The position numbers were made by a program, and so were the translations under genes. Below the pieces are notes generated by a model. That model did no database searches, had not been told where the DNA came from, and saw only the letters and a program-made list of their open reading frames with translations. Below are positions 22,635 to 31,176 of a stretch of 35,073 bases of DNA, piece after piece (the first letter of the stretch is position 1; each line of letters starts with the position of its first letter). The DNA is from an uncultured archaeon (lineage in GTDB: Archaea; Thermoproteota; Bathyarchaeia; Bathyarchaeales; Bathycorpusculaceae), in assembly GCA_938023865.1 (NCBI GenBank), contig CALJDG010000029.1:1-35073 (forward strand), read 5' to 3'.

Positions 22635-23273
22635 TTATGAAAGAAGCATGAAGAGTGGTGCAGGAATTGCTACAAAGTCCTCACTTAATCGAATTTCTCT
22701 GCCTCTATAAGTTAATATTTCTCTGGTCCCCAACTGTTCACTTATTCTCACCAGCTTCTTCACATGATCGCTATCAATTTCCTCGCCGGAATAAACCTCT
22801 ATGGGAACAAGCCTTCCATTGATATCTACCAAGAAATCTATTTCCCTGCCAGGCTGCGGCTTATAATAGAACAGCTTTCTCTTTAACAACCTCAAATCCT
22901 GAATCATCTCTAAAGAGAACATCATATGGGCAATACTACTACTGGCAACAACCATTTCCGTCATAACCCCTTTCCAACGATCTGACATATTTAAAACCAT
23001 TGTATAGGCGTCTCTAATCCCGGCGCTCATCGCCTTAAAAGCATAGAACATCAACGGATCCCAAAAATAGAATTTCCTCGGAGTTTTCACCGGCGATCTG
23101 CGCCTACTAAAATCCTTCAGCTTTGCAACTTCAAGAAGCACAAACGCATCCACAAGATAGTCCAGATATTGCTTAACCGTATTATGCGAAATACCAAGTT
23201 TAAGCGCTAAACTATTGGCACTGGTTTCCTTTATCGGAACAGCCTCATACAACCCGCCAGGAGCTTCAAGCAA
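22635..23273 (-). CDS. DUF4143-type ATPase, C-terminal part (frameshifted)
   Basis: The C-terminal part of an archaeal ATPase with a DUF4143 domain: a winged-helix-like segment (SANSLALKLGISHNTVKQYL), YLVDAFVLLEV, FYFWDPLMFYAF, then the nuclease-fold-like end GREIDFLVDINGRLVPIEVY. One base in the C4 run at 23276-23279 breaks the frame between this part and 23231-23683; restoring it gives YNVLGELLEAPGGLYEAVP. Since the ATPase head is also lost, this is probably a pseudogene. Confidence 0.8.
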   Translation of the reverse strand: MLEAPGGLYEAVPIKETSANSLALKLGISHNTVKQYLDYLVDAFVLLEVAKLKDFSRRRSPVKTPRKFYFWDPLMFYAFKAMSAGIRDAYTMVLNMSDRWKGVMTEMVVASSSIAHMMFSLEMIQDLRLLKRKLFYYKPQPGREIDFLVDINGRLVPIEVYSGEEIDSDHVKKLVRISEQLGTREILTYRGREIRLSEDFVAIPAPLFMLLS

Positions 23274-23683
23274 TTCCCCAAGACATTGTAAAGCGTATCC
23301 TCATTCAGGCGCCATTTCACAGCATATTTAACCGCAAGATCAACAAACTCTGAATATACACCGGGATCAATTCTTCCCAAAGCAAGTTGCTGCCGAACCG
23401 CCAACGGAAAGCCACCTGTCAGAATATAGTCCTCAAAATACGCATACAATTCATTCAGATAGGCCTCAGCCATCTCCAGCACTGATGGCATTTTGCCACC
23501 TGGTTTCGTAATTTCGATAAAAGTATCAAGCCTTTTCTGAACCCCCAACAACCTCTCATGAGTAAAGAAATCTCTAAGAGCTCGTCTTCCAGCCAACTGC
23601 TCTTTATAGTATGCATATTTCAGCAAATCAGGCTTGTAGTAATGCCTTAAGAAAATGCTCTGCGGAATCCTACCTTGCAGCAA
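23231..23683 (-). CDS. Chimeric ORF: integrase tail joined to the middle of a DUF4143-type ATPase
   Basis: 150 codons from a TTG at 23683. The first 20 or so (LQGRIPQSIFLRHYYKPDLL) look like the catalytic-tyrosine end of an archaeal integrase. After KYAYYKE the reading becomes AAA_14/DUF4143-like: EQLAGRRALRDFF, YILTGGFPLAVRQ, YSEFVDLAVKYA. The Walker A and B ATPase head that should precede LAGRR is missing. So an integrase remnant and a truncated ATPase were joined in frame. The product is unlikely to work as either enzyme. Confidence 0.65.
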   Translation of the reverse strand: MLQGRIPQSIFLRHYYKPDLLKYAYYKEQLAGRRALRDFFTHERLLGVQKRLDTFIEITKPGGKMPSVLEMAEAYLNELYAYFEDYILTGGFPLAVRQQLALGRIDPGVYSEFVDLAVKYAVKWRLNEDTLYNVLGNCLKLLAGCMRLFR

Positions 23684-24040
23684 GTCGATTACTTCTTCGG
23701 ATTTCCTTTCTCCTTAAGAGTTGTAGCAAACAGCTTCCTCAAATCCTTTATCCTAACTTTCAACCCAGATGGGAAGTCTTCTGCCAATGCAAGCCAGCCT
23801 GAGAAACAATCTCCTTCCAATCCTTATACACGCCTAGAAACTTAGCAAGATTCGCCAAAGCCGCCATAGCACTACGCCGATTACACTTAACAAACCACCT
23901 AAAACGCTCGCCTTACAAGGATCAAATAAAACGTAATGATATTTCTTAGCATCATTCCAAACCTTCCTTGCATAAGCCTTTCTAAGCTTATTTTGAAGCC
24001 ATTTATCAAAACAACGCCAATTAATGCTTGTCTTTGGCTT
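23630..24040 (-). pseudogene. Degenerate archaeal integrase
   Basis: Across frames the minus strand reads TSINWRCFDKWLQNKLRKAY and KYHYVLFDP, then RRSAMAALANLAKFLGVYKD and WKEIVSQAGLHWQK: the N-terminal SAM-like half of an archaeal tyrosine recombinase. After an internal deletion another frame gives KVRIKDLRKLFATTLKEKG, then (one G missing near 23697) EEVIDLLQGRIPQSIFLRHY with the catalytic Tyr. The first catalytic Arg and the Lys block are gone. It is unlike the integrase at the left edge. Confidence 0.7.
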
Positions 24041-24155
24041 TGTTGTTGGTTTAGAGCTTTTTATAAGTTTTGTTTGCGTGGGGTTTGTTGAGGAGTATTA
24101 ATACCGATTTTGAGGCTTACGTTTATGCTAATGTTTATCAGCTGGTCTATGAGTG

Positions 24156-24530
24156 TTATTGATGGGAGGATAAGCTGTAGGCTGCCGCCTTAACATATTC
24201 TGTAAATTTTAGTTCTTCGCCGTTCGTTATTTTGATTTTCAGCCCAACTTTTTTGTGGAGTTTTTCCATTATTTTGATTAGTAGGATTTTTGATCCGAAA
24301 CCGAAAATGTCGTTTAAGGCGGCTTCAAACTCTTCAATTTTATCCGGAATCTCGTTTTTCTCTATCCCATGGGAGCCTTTTAGGTGATAGTATAGGCTAT
24401 GCTTTGCAGAGTCGCCGAGGAATGATAGCCCCTTGTCCACAGCCTCAAGTAGTATTGTTCTAAAACTTTTGTTCGGCTTTATTTGATGGAAATATGTGTT
24501 TATTGTGTAGCTTTGTTGAACGGTTGTCAT
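24156..24530 (-). CDS. NitrOD5-like output-domain protein
   Basis: 124 aa resembling the small archaeal NitrOD5 (DUF3227-type) domain: AVDKGLSFLGDSAKHSLYYH, an I-K-x-EIP-x-K motif (GIEKNEIPDKIEEF) and ALNDIFGFGSKILLIKIMEK. Such domains are proposed signalling outputs, with unknown biochemistry. No membrane segment or signal peptide is seen. Start at ATG 24530. It is followed by a gap to 24040 with no other gene. Confidence 0.75.
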   Translation of the reverse strand: MTTVQQSYTINTYFHQIKPNKSFRTILLEAVDKGLSFLGDSAKHSLYYHLKGSHGIEKNEIPDKIEEFEAALNDIFGFGSKILLIKIMEKLHKKVGLKIKITNGEELKFTEYVKAAAYSLSSHQ

Positions 24531-24629
24531 GTTCTACTCCCATACAATTCTATCGCAAGACTTAATATATCGCTTATTACTGAAATCGACATACATCAAA
24601 AATCGATACGTCAAAAAACGGACATAGCT

Positions 24630-24953
24630 TTAATCTTTCCTTACAGGGATTGGCCACATTATGGGGAACCACCAGAGGAACGGCCAGACTATCCAATGGG
24701 CTTCGGCTGTTTCCGGCTGTATCGTGAATGTTGTTCCGCACTTTCTGCATCTCAGCGTTCTTCTTCCAATGAGCTCTAAATCCTTTGAGCCGCATTTTGG
24801 ACAGGCGTAGTCCTCAACCTTTATGGCTGGGGGCTGGTAGGCTGACATTCTAAACCCTTTGATGAATGTTAGGGCCACGAACGCAAACATGAAGATGAAT
24901 ATTAGTAAGGCAATTATGAGGATGGCTGTCGCCAGAACAGATTCAATGCCCAT
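24630..24953 (-). CDS. Membrane protein with a zinc ribbon
   Basis: 107 aa. One transmembrane helix (about 7-31, VLATAILIIALLIFIFMFAF) is followed by a zinc ribbon, CPKCGSKDLEL...LRCRKCGTTF (about 51-75), and a Trp/Pro-rich hydrophobic end (WIVWPFLWWFPIMWPIPV) that may re-enter the membrane. The ribbon pattern resembles those of transcription-related or TFIIB-like proteins, but the function is unknown. The gene lies 6 bp after the stop of the upstream small gene (24960-25205), so both are one unit. Confidence 0.8.
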   Translation of the reverse strand: MGIESVLATAILIIALLIFIFMFAFVALTFIKGFRMSAYQPPAIKVEDYACPKCGSKDLELIGRRTLRCRKCGTTFTIQPETAEAHWIVWPFLWWFPIMWPIPVRKD

Positions 24954-24959
24954 AGCCTA

Positions 24960-25205
24960 TCACACAACCCCTGCAATGGGCTCCTCTTTTCGCTTCTTCC
25001 TCCTCCAAAGCCAAGCCTTTATGAATTCTTCTATTTCACGCTTATTGTATGGGTCTTTCCATGCTTTTTCGAGGGCTTGACACTCGTTTATGGCGCCTAT
25101 AAGCCCGAAGTAGGCTGTCAGCTCATGGTATAGTTGTTCTCGCTCTATCTTGTTTAGCCAAACCCGCATTTCATTCAGTATAACGTTTAAAACTACCTTG
25201 CTCAT
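24960..25205 (-). CDS. Hypothetical helical protein
   Basis: 81 aa, not recognised. It is mostly helical (VILNEMRVWLNKIEREQLYH, ECQALEKAWKDPYNKREIEE) and ends with a basic stretch (LWRRKKRKEE). The ATG 25205 has GAAAGGG a few bases upstream. The tight gaps to the HxxxH gene before it (33 bp) and the zinc-ribbon gene after it suggest an operon of three. Confidence 0.68.
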   Translation of the reverse strand: MSKVVLNVILNEMRVWLNKIEREQLYHELTAYFGLIGAINECQALEKAWKDPYNKREIEEFIKAWLWRRKKRKEEPIAGVV

Positions 25206-25238
25206 CCCTTTCTAATGTGTTAACGTCTCTTTTCTTTT

Positions 25239-26045
25239 TTATAATTCTAACTCCTTCTTGATTATGTCTTCAACAATAACCTTTGTTAGGAGGTTTATGT
25301 TCTGAAAGACGTTTTCTGAAAACTTTTGGGTCATCTCGCCTATTATTTTCTGTATTGTCAACTTGTAGCTTGTCGGCAGGTGCTCGACTCTTTTATCTAA
25401 GCATTCTTTGATTTCGCCTCCGAGCCTTGAATCTTCAAGCAGGGGGACGGCGCAGGAAACGTCTCGGATGGTCATGGCAAGGTAAATTATTCTGGCTATG
25501 GGGTTTGGTTTGGCGATGTTCCATGCTTGGAGCTCTTCAGCTGTAGGTTCAAGCATAAATTTGATGTAGGCTATTTGATCCTCAATGAATCCGCCTTCAA
25601 CAAGAAACTTTGTTACGCTGTATTCTTTAGCCGCCATAGAAGCCCCATAAAGGATTTCCAGCCCAAAATTTTCAGGCAAACCAAAATCGTATATGGCTTG
25701 CTTCAACTCCGCTGGAACCCTGATTTTGTAATATTCTGGCGAGCCGTGGAGTATGGAATGGGCTGCCTGACGCCTAACACCGCCAACAACAACATTTAAT
25801 GGCAAACCTGAAATCCTGTCCAAATAAACGTTTATTGTTGGTTTCCCGTGTAAAGCGTCGTGGGAAGCGAAAAACCCTGAGCCCTCTGAAACTTCAAAAA
25901 TGTTTAGGTCAACCGGATACGTCATAGGTGGACCCAGCCTTTCGTAACACTCAATAATAATTTCAAGTAGCTCTTTCACAGTATCTCGGCCGATGCTCCC
26001 AAAAGTCTTTATCTTCACAAGACCTTCAACATTGCAACCCAACAA
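25239..26045 (-). CDS. Zincin-like protein with an HSILH motif, function unknown
   Basis: 268 aa. The central segment RRQAAHSILHGSPEYY (91-106) looks like a metalloprotease helix in which HExxH has become HxxxH (H96, H100; Ser97 replaces the catalytic Glu), with Glu104 nearby. Similar AxHxxLHGSxxYY segments occur in uncharacterised archaeal proteins as I recall. The rest is mixed alpha/beta and then helical. No signal peptide, so cytoplasmic. First gene of the 24630-26045 unit; start at TTG or ATG near 26045, just after a GGGAGAA site. Confidence 0.7.
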   Translation of the reverse strand: MLGCNVEGLVKIKTFGSIGRDTVKELLEIIIECYERLGPPMTYPVDLNIFEVSEGSGFFASHDALHGKPTINVYLDRISGLPLNVVVGGVRRQAAHSILHGSPEYYKIRVPAELKQAIYDFGLPENFGLEILYGASMAAKEYSVTKFLVEGGFIEDQIAYIKFMLEPTAEELQAWNIAKPNPIARIIYLAMTIRDVSCAVPLLEDSRLGGEIKECLDKRVEHLPTSYKLTIQKIIGEMTQKFSENVFQNINLLTKVIVEDIIKKELEL

Positions 26046-26203
26046 TTCTCCCTTTTATCCCATTTTCCAATGAATACATGTTTGTAGTCTTAATTATTTG
26101 TAATGTTTATTTTCCATGTTCCCTTCTGGCATGGATGCCGAGCCTTCATGGAATAAGAAAAAGCATAAGCCAAACAACAGAAAAAGTCCATGGAAAATAT
26201 GAG

Positions 26204-27985
26204 TTAAGGTTTTGGTTTTATCTTTTTCTTCAAAAGAACGGTTGTGATCACTGTGGTTAGCATAAATAGTGGTAAAATTATGTTTAATGGGAGTTCTGGT
26301 ATGACGTGGTATTGGTAGCAATAGCCGTTGTTGTCGCTGACTTCTCTATTTCCAGCGTTGTCATATGCGACGATGTAGTATGCGATTGTGGTTTCAGCTT
26401 CGTAGCCTTCGATTTCAGCCTCATATAGGCCTAACGTTTCGTTAAGGGTCATGGGTTTGGTTTTCCACTCCCCATAGTTTACACTGTAGCATAACGTGAC
26501 ATTTCTCACCCCGCTTTCATAGTCTGTTACGTTTACTTTCACCTTCACGTTCTGGAAGGGTTGAACGCTTTCCGAAGGCGGATCCTGAATTGGGGTTTCT
26601 ATTCTGGGCTTTTCGTAGTCTGGGTTTATCGTGAAGTTCAGGATGTAAACATTATCGGCTGTGTTTATTTCATCTGGAAGGGGCTTGATTTCCGATATAA
26701 TGGTGTAGTTTCCACAAGTGGCATTAGATGTGTTCCAGGTGAAATCATAGCTCCAAACATCTCCGGGATTGAAACTAACGCCCAAAAACCAAACGCCTTC
26801 CTTGAAAACGCTGTCAGCTCTAACCTCTATGCAAAACACACTCTCTGTTGCGGTGCCCTTTTTTTCAAAATAAACGGTTATCGTGACATTTTTCCCCACA
26901 TAAACCTGTTCGCTTGACAAAGTAACATTTTTAATGGCTAAATCGTGGGTTAAAAGCGAAAGCACGTATTTTGCAAGGTCGTCTCCTCCACCAGCCCACG
27001 TGCTTGGTGCTCCCTGCCACGCGTAGATGTGCCCGTCAGCGTAACCGAGCCGGCAGCCAACATAGTAGCCTATGCCAAAAGGCAAGTCAGCCAAGCGTTC
27101 CCAACTGTTTGTTGATATTGTGTATCGGTAAGTGCGGTTGTCCGGTATTGGTTCGGGATAGGCTTGATTGCCGCTTAAGGCGTAAATGTAGTCTTTCTGG
27201 TCTGGCATCCAGAACCCTATGTAAAGGAGTGAGCCTCCATCTCCAACTCCGCCAACCCCGCCGCTATGAGGATAAGCTGGTATGGAAGCCAACTCTGTTA
27301 GGGTGTTGCTTGTGATGTTGTAACACCAAAAATCGTTGAGGGGCTCAGTCTCAAGATATTCTCCCCGCAGGATATAGAGGCAATCGCCTTCAGCCCAAAC
27401 CATAGAAGCCCCATCGCCCATCCCAGGCAGCGAAACTGGAAGCTGCTCCCAAGTGTTGTTTGATGGGTGATAACGCATCAGAAATGTTGGGCGCTGTTCA
27501 CCGCCTATAGTGGCGTAAAGACAATTGTAGGAGCCGTCAACCCATGCTAATGCGTCCCCCTCTCCCTGGTCAGCCGGAGTGTTTGCCAAAGCCTCCCAAT
27601 CGTTTGACGAGATGCTGTAGCGGTAAAACCACCGGCGGCTTTCATCCGATGAGGCTCCATATAGGGCATAAATGAAATTATTGAAATCCCAAGCCAAGGC
27701 TGTTCCAGTCTCGAAGGCGTCACCATCAGGCTTGGGAGGAGAAGCCAACTCGACAAAGCTATCGTTAGATGGAGTATAACGGTAAAACCTTGTCCCCCTT
27801 GCAATGTATATGGCTTCTCCAGTTCCAACAACGGCTTCCCCATGAGTCCCTGTAACCGTATTCCCAACCCAAATCCAAGAACAGTCAGCCTTAACAGGCT
27901 GAAAACTAAACGTCAACGTTGAAACACTTATCAAAAGCAACGCAAGCACAATTCCAAAAACAGCCTTCCTCAACAATTTCATCAT
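26204..27985 (-). CDS. Secreted Kelch-like/CARDB surface protein with C-terminal anchor
   Basis: 593 aa, exported. A signal peptide covers about 1-33 (VFGIVLALLLISVSTLTFSF, then PVKA). Residues of about 40-345 form repeated blades (YRYTPSNDSFVELASPPKPD, YRYSISSNDWEALANTP, MRYHPSNNTWEQLPVSLPGM), a Kelch-type propeller. A CARDB domain follows (HDLAIKNVTLSSEQVYVGKN), then an Ig-like domain with Asn-glycosylation sites. The end is IPELPLNIILPLFMLTTVIT plus KKKIKPKP, a PEF-like motif, membrane helix and basic tail. It is probably displayed on the cell surface, binding glycans or proteins. Confidence 0.87.
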   Translation of the reverse strand: MMKLLRKAVFGIVLALLLISVSTLTFSFQPVKADCSWIWVGNTVTGTHGEAVVGTGEAIYIARGTRFYRYTPSNDSFVELASPPKPDGDAFETGTALAWDFNNFIYALYGASSDESRRWFYRYSISSNDWEALANTPADQGEGDALAWVDGSYNCLYATIGGEQRPTFLMRYHPSNNTWEQLPVSLPGMGDGASMVWAEGDCLYILRGEYLETEPLNDFWCYNITSNTLTELASIPAYPHSGGVGGVGDGGSLLYIGFWMPDQKDYIYALSGNQAYPEPIPDNRTYRYTISTNSWERLADLPFGIGYYVGCRLGYADGHIYAWQGAPSTWAGGGDDLAKYVLSLLTHDLAIKNVTLSSEQVYVGKNVTITVYFEKKGTATESVFCIEVRADSVFKEGVWFLGVSFNPGDVWSYDFTWNTSNATCGNYTIISEIKPLPDEINTADNVYILNFTINPDYEKPRIETPIQDPPSESVQPFQNVKVKVNVTDYESGVRNVTLCYSVNYGEWKTKPMTLNETLGLYEAEIEGYEAETTIAYYIVAYDNAGNREVSDNNGYCYQYHVIPELPLNIILPLFMLTTVITTVLLKKKIKPKP

Positions 27986-28059
27986 CTCTAGACATAACTA
28001 AAAGATGATTTTAAAAATAAAACTTGTGGAAAAATTCTTTACACTATTGCCATTTCCAC

Positions 28060-28140
28060 TTAACGCTTACGCCTCTTCTCGCTTTCAAAAGCCAACTCAT
28101 AAAGTTCAGAATTAACGCTCTGATGAAAATAGGCACTCAT
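28060..28140 (-). CDS. Possible 26-aa microprotein
   Basis: ATG 28140 preceded by a GGGGTT run starts MSAYFHQSVNSELYELAFES, ending EKRRKR. It lies in the 280-bp gap between two secreted-protein genes. The charged end and the possible ribosome-binding site are the only support. It could be the remains of a longer gene. Confidence 0.22.
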   Translation of the reverse strand: MSAYFHQSVNSELYELAFESEKRRKR

Positions 28141-28266
28141 TCAACCCCAACTAAGATAAAGCCAGAAAAATAAAAGAAAATCTGAAATAAGCCTTTAATT
28201 AAACTCCAATTTAATAAAATGGCGAAAAATGAGAATTTGTTGGATTACACTAAAAAAGTGGTGATG

Positions 28267-29169
28267 CTAAGGTAGCAGGTCGTTTGTGAAGGAGTCGCTT
28301 ATTGTTGGAGTTTGGTATTTGCAGTTCGCCTTAGCATAGTCAAAGGCTTCCTCAACCGTTACATCAGCTTGATTCTGAATGCTGTCGTAATAGTCCGCTT
28401 TTCCAACTGTGATTCCCTTATCTACGAAGTAGTATGTAAATTGACCGTTTTGGACGCTTTCAAACTCGTAGGATAAGCCGTTCTCGGAACACGCCATGAC
28501 TACGATTCTTCCTTCAGCCTTAAGGTCTGTCATTCCGCCAGCATAGCACGAATCGAAAATGAAAATTATCCTTGAAGTGTCGAAGCCGGAAAACATCGTT
28601 GCGAGTTCTCCATCCCAAATTAGCGATTCCGCCGTACACTCCCAGGGGACTATTGCCTCGTCTATGAGTTCTTTGTCTCCGTCGTTGGCTTTGCCTCTTG
28701 CACCATGACCGCTATAGAAAAACACAACTTCATCGCCTACGTCTTCGTTATCTTTCAACCAGTTGATCGCGTTTTCTATATATTGACGTGTTGCGTTGTT
28801 AGTTATATAGTCGGATATAAGCAAGCGAATGTTTTCTCGTGGATATCCATACACGCCTGTAAGCGCGTTAAGCACGTCTAAGGCGTCGTCGTCTGCATAT
28901 TCAAGATCATTCTGCTCTCCACTATAGTCTGAAATGCCTATAATGACAGCCCATTTATCTGCACCTTCGCCGAGTAATTCTCCTAAAACGCCTGTTGCCG
29001 CTTGTTTTGGCGGTTTCGCTGGCTTGCGCATGGCGGCTGGTCCCTTAACTGTGATTTTTGGGGTTATTTCCACGTCTGAGGCTTTAGCTGGAACAGCATA
29101 CGCCAGCGATGGCAAAATAACGCTTAACAATAGAATTGCCAATGTTCCAAGCAAAACTGTTCTTTTCAT
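28267..29169 (-). CDS. Secreted caspase-family (C14) peptidase
   Basis: Clan CD cysteine peptidase (metacaspase-like). From ATG 29169 (300 aa) a signal peptide KRTVLLGTLAILLLSVILPS ends in AYA before VPAKA; the frame is open to 29190. The p20-like domain has KWAVIIGISDYSG, the catalytic His in VFFYSGHGARG (about 155) and the catalytic Cys in IFIFDSCYAGGM (about 208), with EYADDDALDV as a regulatory or acidic loop. Arg/Lys or Asp specificity is not readable. Export makes a classical intracellular death role unlikely; processing of surface proteins is plausible. Confidence 0.92.
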   Translation of the reverse strand: MKRTVLLGTLAILLLSVILPSLAYAVPAKASDVEITPKITVKGPAAMRKPAKPPKQAATGVLGELLGEGADKWAVIIGISDYSGEQNDLEYADDDALDVLNALTGVYGYPRENIRLLISDYITNNATRQYIENAINWLKDNEDVGDEVVFFYSGHGARGKANDGDKELIDEAIVPWECTAESLIWDGELATMFSGFDTSRIIFIFDSCYAGGMTDLKAEGRIVVMACSENGLSYEFESVQNGQFTYYFVDKGITVGKADYYDSIQNQADVTVEEAFDYAKANCKYQTPTISDSFTNDLLP

Positions 29170-29293
29170 ATCCTTTACCGAACTTAACATAAATGCTGAA
29201 TGCTTAAAAGGCTTATTTCAAGCAAGGACGACGATGAAAACCAATTAACTCTTGCTATGTTTCGATAAAAAAGAGGAAGTTTTTAAGATGTCT

Positions 29294-30736
29294 TTACGGT
29301 TGAAGCGGGCCTGTTTTGTCGAATAAAGTCCAATCGTTAGTTGGCAGGTCACGCAGGTATGGTAGTTGCCACTCATATTCTGGATGCTCCTTCAAGAATT
29401 CTTCTACAATAAAGGGTGTTCCACACGGGTGTCCCCATCTTCCCCACATGCCTAAATTAGGATAGGCGAGGCTGCTGTTTGTTACTTTGCCATCATAGGC
29501 TCCGGAAGGATAATAGTCCTCCTTAGGGCATTCTTCCTCATGTCCACACAGGGTTCTGCAACCAGGATGCTCCGTTCCTCCATGCACATCGTAATGGTCA
29601 GACAGCATTAGCTTGCCTATTTCAACATCTATATTACCGTAGTATGTTTTATTTAATTGTAGCCATCTTTGATATCTACAGTATCCGCTTGTGGTTGGAT
29701 CCGACCAATTATAAGTGGTTTCGGAGCGGACGCCTGGACCCTTCGGATAGTTGCATGATCCGATGAAGCCGCTGAAGGTGCGTTCAATATCCCAGTGGTA
29801 ACAGCCAAGTTGTAGTGAGCATATTTCGCCTGTTTTTGCGTCTCCAATGAGCCATTCGTTTGAGTAGGCTCCGTTGCCTTTATATGTCATGACCTTAAGC
29901 CAGTCGTCTATGTTGTTGGTGTATTGCATCGCATATCTTACGCGGACGAATATGGGGATGCCTTCAATGTTGTAAACATGCATTTCCGGCAAGGTTGTCT
30001 CGCAAACCATTAACCCAGCGCTGTTCATAATCCAATCTTGACCGCTCCATATGCATCCTCCAGTGCTTTGATACAAAATTTCATATCCTTTCTGCGGCTT
30101 AATGTGGAAAATAACATTCCAGTAGCTGTCTCCAGCGTATCCCGCCCACGTGTTATGACCTATAACTATTTGCCCGTCGGCAGTGGCTTCCCCTGTTGCT
30201 ATAAATGCGCTGCAACCTTTACTTTGCATTGAAGGGGGCTTAATAAAACCTGAGTGCACACGCTTTTTTTCGAAGTAGGCATCCCAGTAGGCCTCTATAT
30301 CAGCCCAAGCGTTAAAAGCCACAATATCCCATATATCCCAGTTCTTATATCCAGCAGCCCTTAAACCTGCCACTATTCCCTCCATTTCAACCCTATATTC
30401 CGCTGGAACCTTCCGCCAAATGTAAAGCCTCGCAATATCACGCGCAACATACCACCAATCACCAAACTCCTCTTCACTCCAATAAACGTAAATTGCCGCA
30501 CTCCAAGAAATGTTTATGTTATCTGCAAGCAGATAACCATGCTGGAACCCTATTTGAAACGGATTGCCTTCCAGATGAACGAAGATCCACCCGTTTCTCT
30601 GTAAACGATATGCCCTAATCAAAAGCTTGTTTCCTTTATTCGCTTTGGTAGTAACAGTTGTATGTGCTGTTGCTTGTAGGGTACACGTCGAAAGTATCAA
30701 TATAATACACAACAAGGAAACAAAAAACTTTTTCAT
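29294..30736 (-). CDS. Secreted C45-like Ntn-hydrolase
   Basis: 480 aa with a signal peptide at about 1-24 (VSLLCIILILSTCTLQATA). It resembles the C45 peptidase / acyl-CoA:penicillin acyltransferase / phospholipase B-like Ntn-hydrolases: GNPFQIGFQHGYLLA (58-72) is the usual N-terminal motif, and SKGCSAFIATGEATADGQIV has Cys175, the expected nucleophile after self-cleavage of the Gly-Cys bond. CNYPKGPGVR and HPGCRTLCGHEEECPKED add a Cys-rich C-terminal part. Substrate unknown: acyl amides or lipids are possible. ATG 30736 has a GGGGGAG site upstream. Confidence 0.85.
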   Translation of the reverse strand: MKKFFVSLLCIILILSTCTLQATAHTTVTTKANKGNKLLIRAYRLQRNGWIFVHLEGNPFQIGFQHGYLLADNINISWSAAIYVYWSEEEFGDWWYVARDIARLYIWRKVPAEYRVEMEGIVAGLRAAGYKNWDIWDIVAFNAWADIEAYWDAYFEKKRVHSGFIKPPSMQSKGCSAFIATGEATADGQIVIGHNTWAGYAGDSYWNVIFHIKPQKGYEILYQSTGGCIWSGQDWIMNSAGLMVCETTLPEMHVYNIEGIPIFVRVRYAMQYTNNIDDWLKVMTYKGNGAYSNEWLIGDAKTGEICSLQLGCYHWDIERTFSGFIGSCNYPKGPGVRSETTYNWSDPTTSGYCRYQRWLQLNKTYYGNIDVEIGKLMLSDHYDVHGGTEHPGCRTLCGHEEECPKEDYYPSGAYDGKVTNSSLAYPNLGMWGRWGHPCGTPFIVEEFLKEHPEYEWQLPYLRDLPTNDWTLFDKTGPLQP

Positions 30737-31176
30737 ATTCTCCCCCTAAGGAACAAATCTAATAACTCAATTTAAGAGTTTTGTGAAATAATCTTCTATT
30801 TGGGTCAATTTTAACTTTAAACTTCTTATATCTCTGTGTGTGCTTGTGTGCGTGTGCGCCTCTGCACAGTGTAAATGTCTCTCTGTTTCTTATAGAATCA
30901 AGCATTGTTCTTCTTTATAGATGAAATAATAGCCTCTCCGCTAACTTATCTCTATGTTATTTCATCCTCTTTTTTCTTCTTTAGTGATCTTATCATCTTA
31001 TATGCTTGTGCACCTTTCATCGGCATTTTTGGGTTTTCGCCTCCATTTCTAAGTTTTCCTGTTTCAAGTCGGGTTTTGCTTGTTCTTTATATGTTTGTCT
31101 GGAGCCTTTGTGATGCATTGTTTGAGAGCAAAATCTAATAGTTTAAAGTCTTGCAATACTTTAATGGTCAGCTGAG
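30737..31176. other. Long intergenic region with a 10-bp inverted repeat
   Basis: 440 bp without a convincing gene. GATGAAATAA (30920-30929) and TTATTTCATC (30957-30966) form a perfect 10-bp inverted repeat. A (TG)n-rich stretch lies at about 30832-30860. A plus-strand frame at 30905-31138 is hydrophobic and low in complexity. On the minus strand KMPMKGAQAYKMIRSLKKKK ends near 30960 and looks protein-like but has no good start. Confidence 0.4.

Noticed and set aside
26561-27315. Plus-strand frames of 114-118 codons in the 26-27 kb region
   Set aside because: They are antisense to the Kelch/CARDB gene and carry no domain pattern.
30905-31138. Hydrophobic 77-codon plus-strand frame
   Set aside because: T-rich, low-complexity sequence with no ribosome-binding site; the composition alone explains the run of Phe, Leu and Ser.
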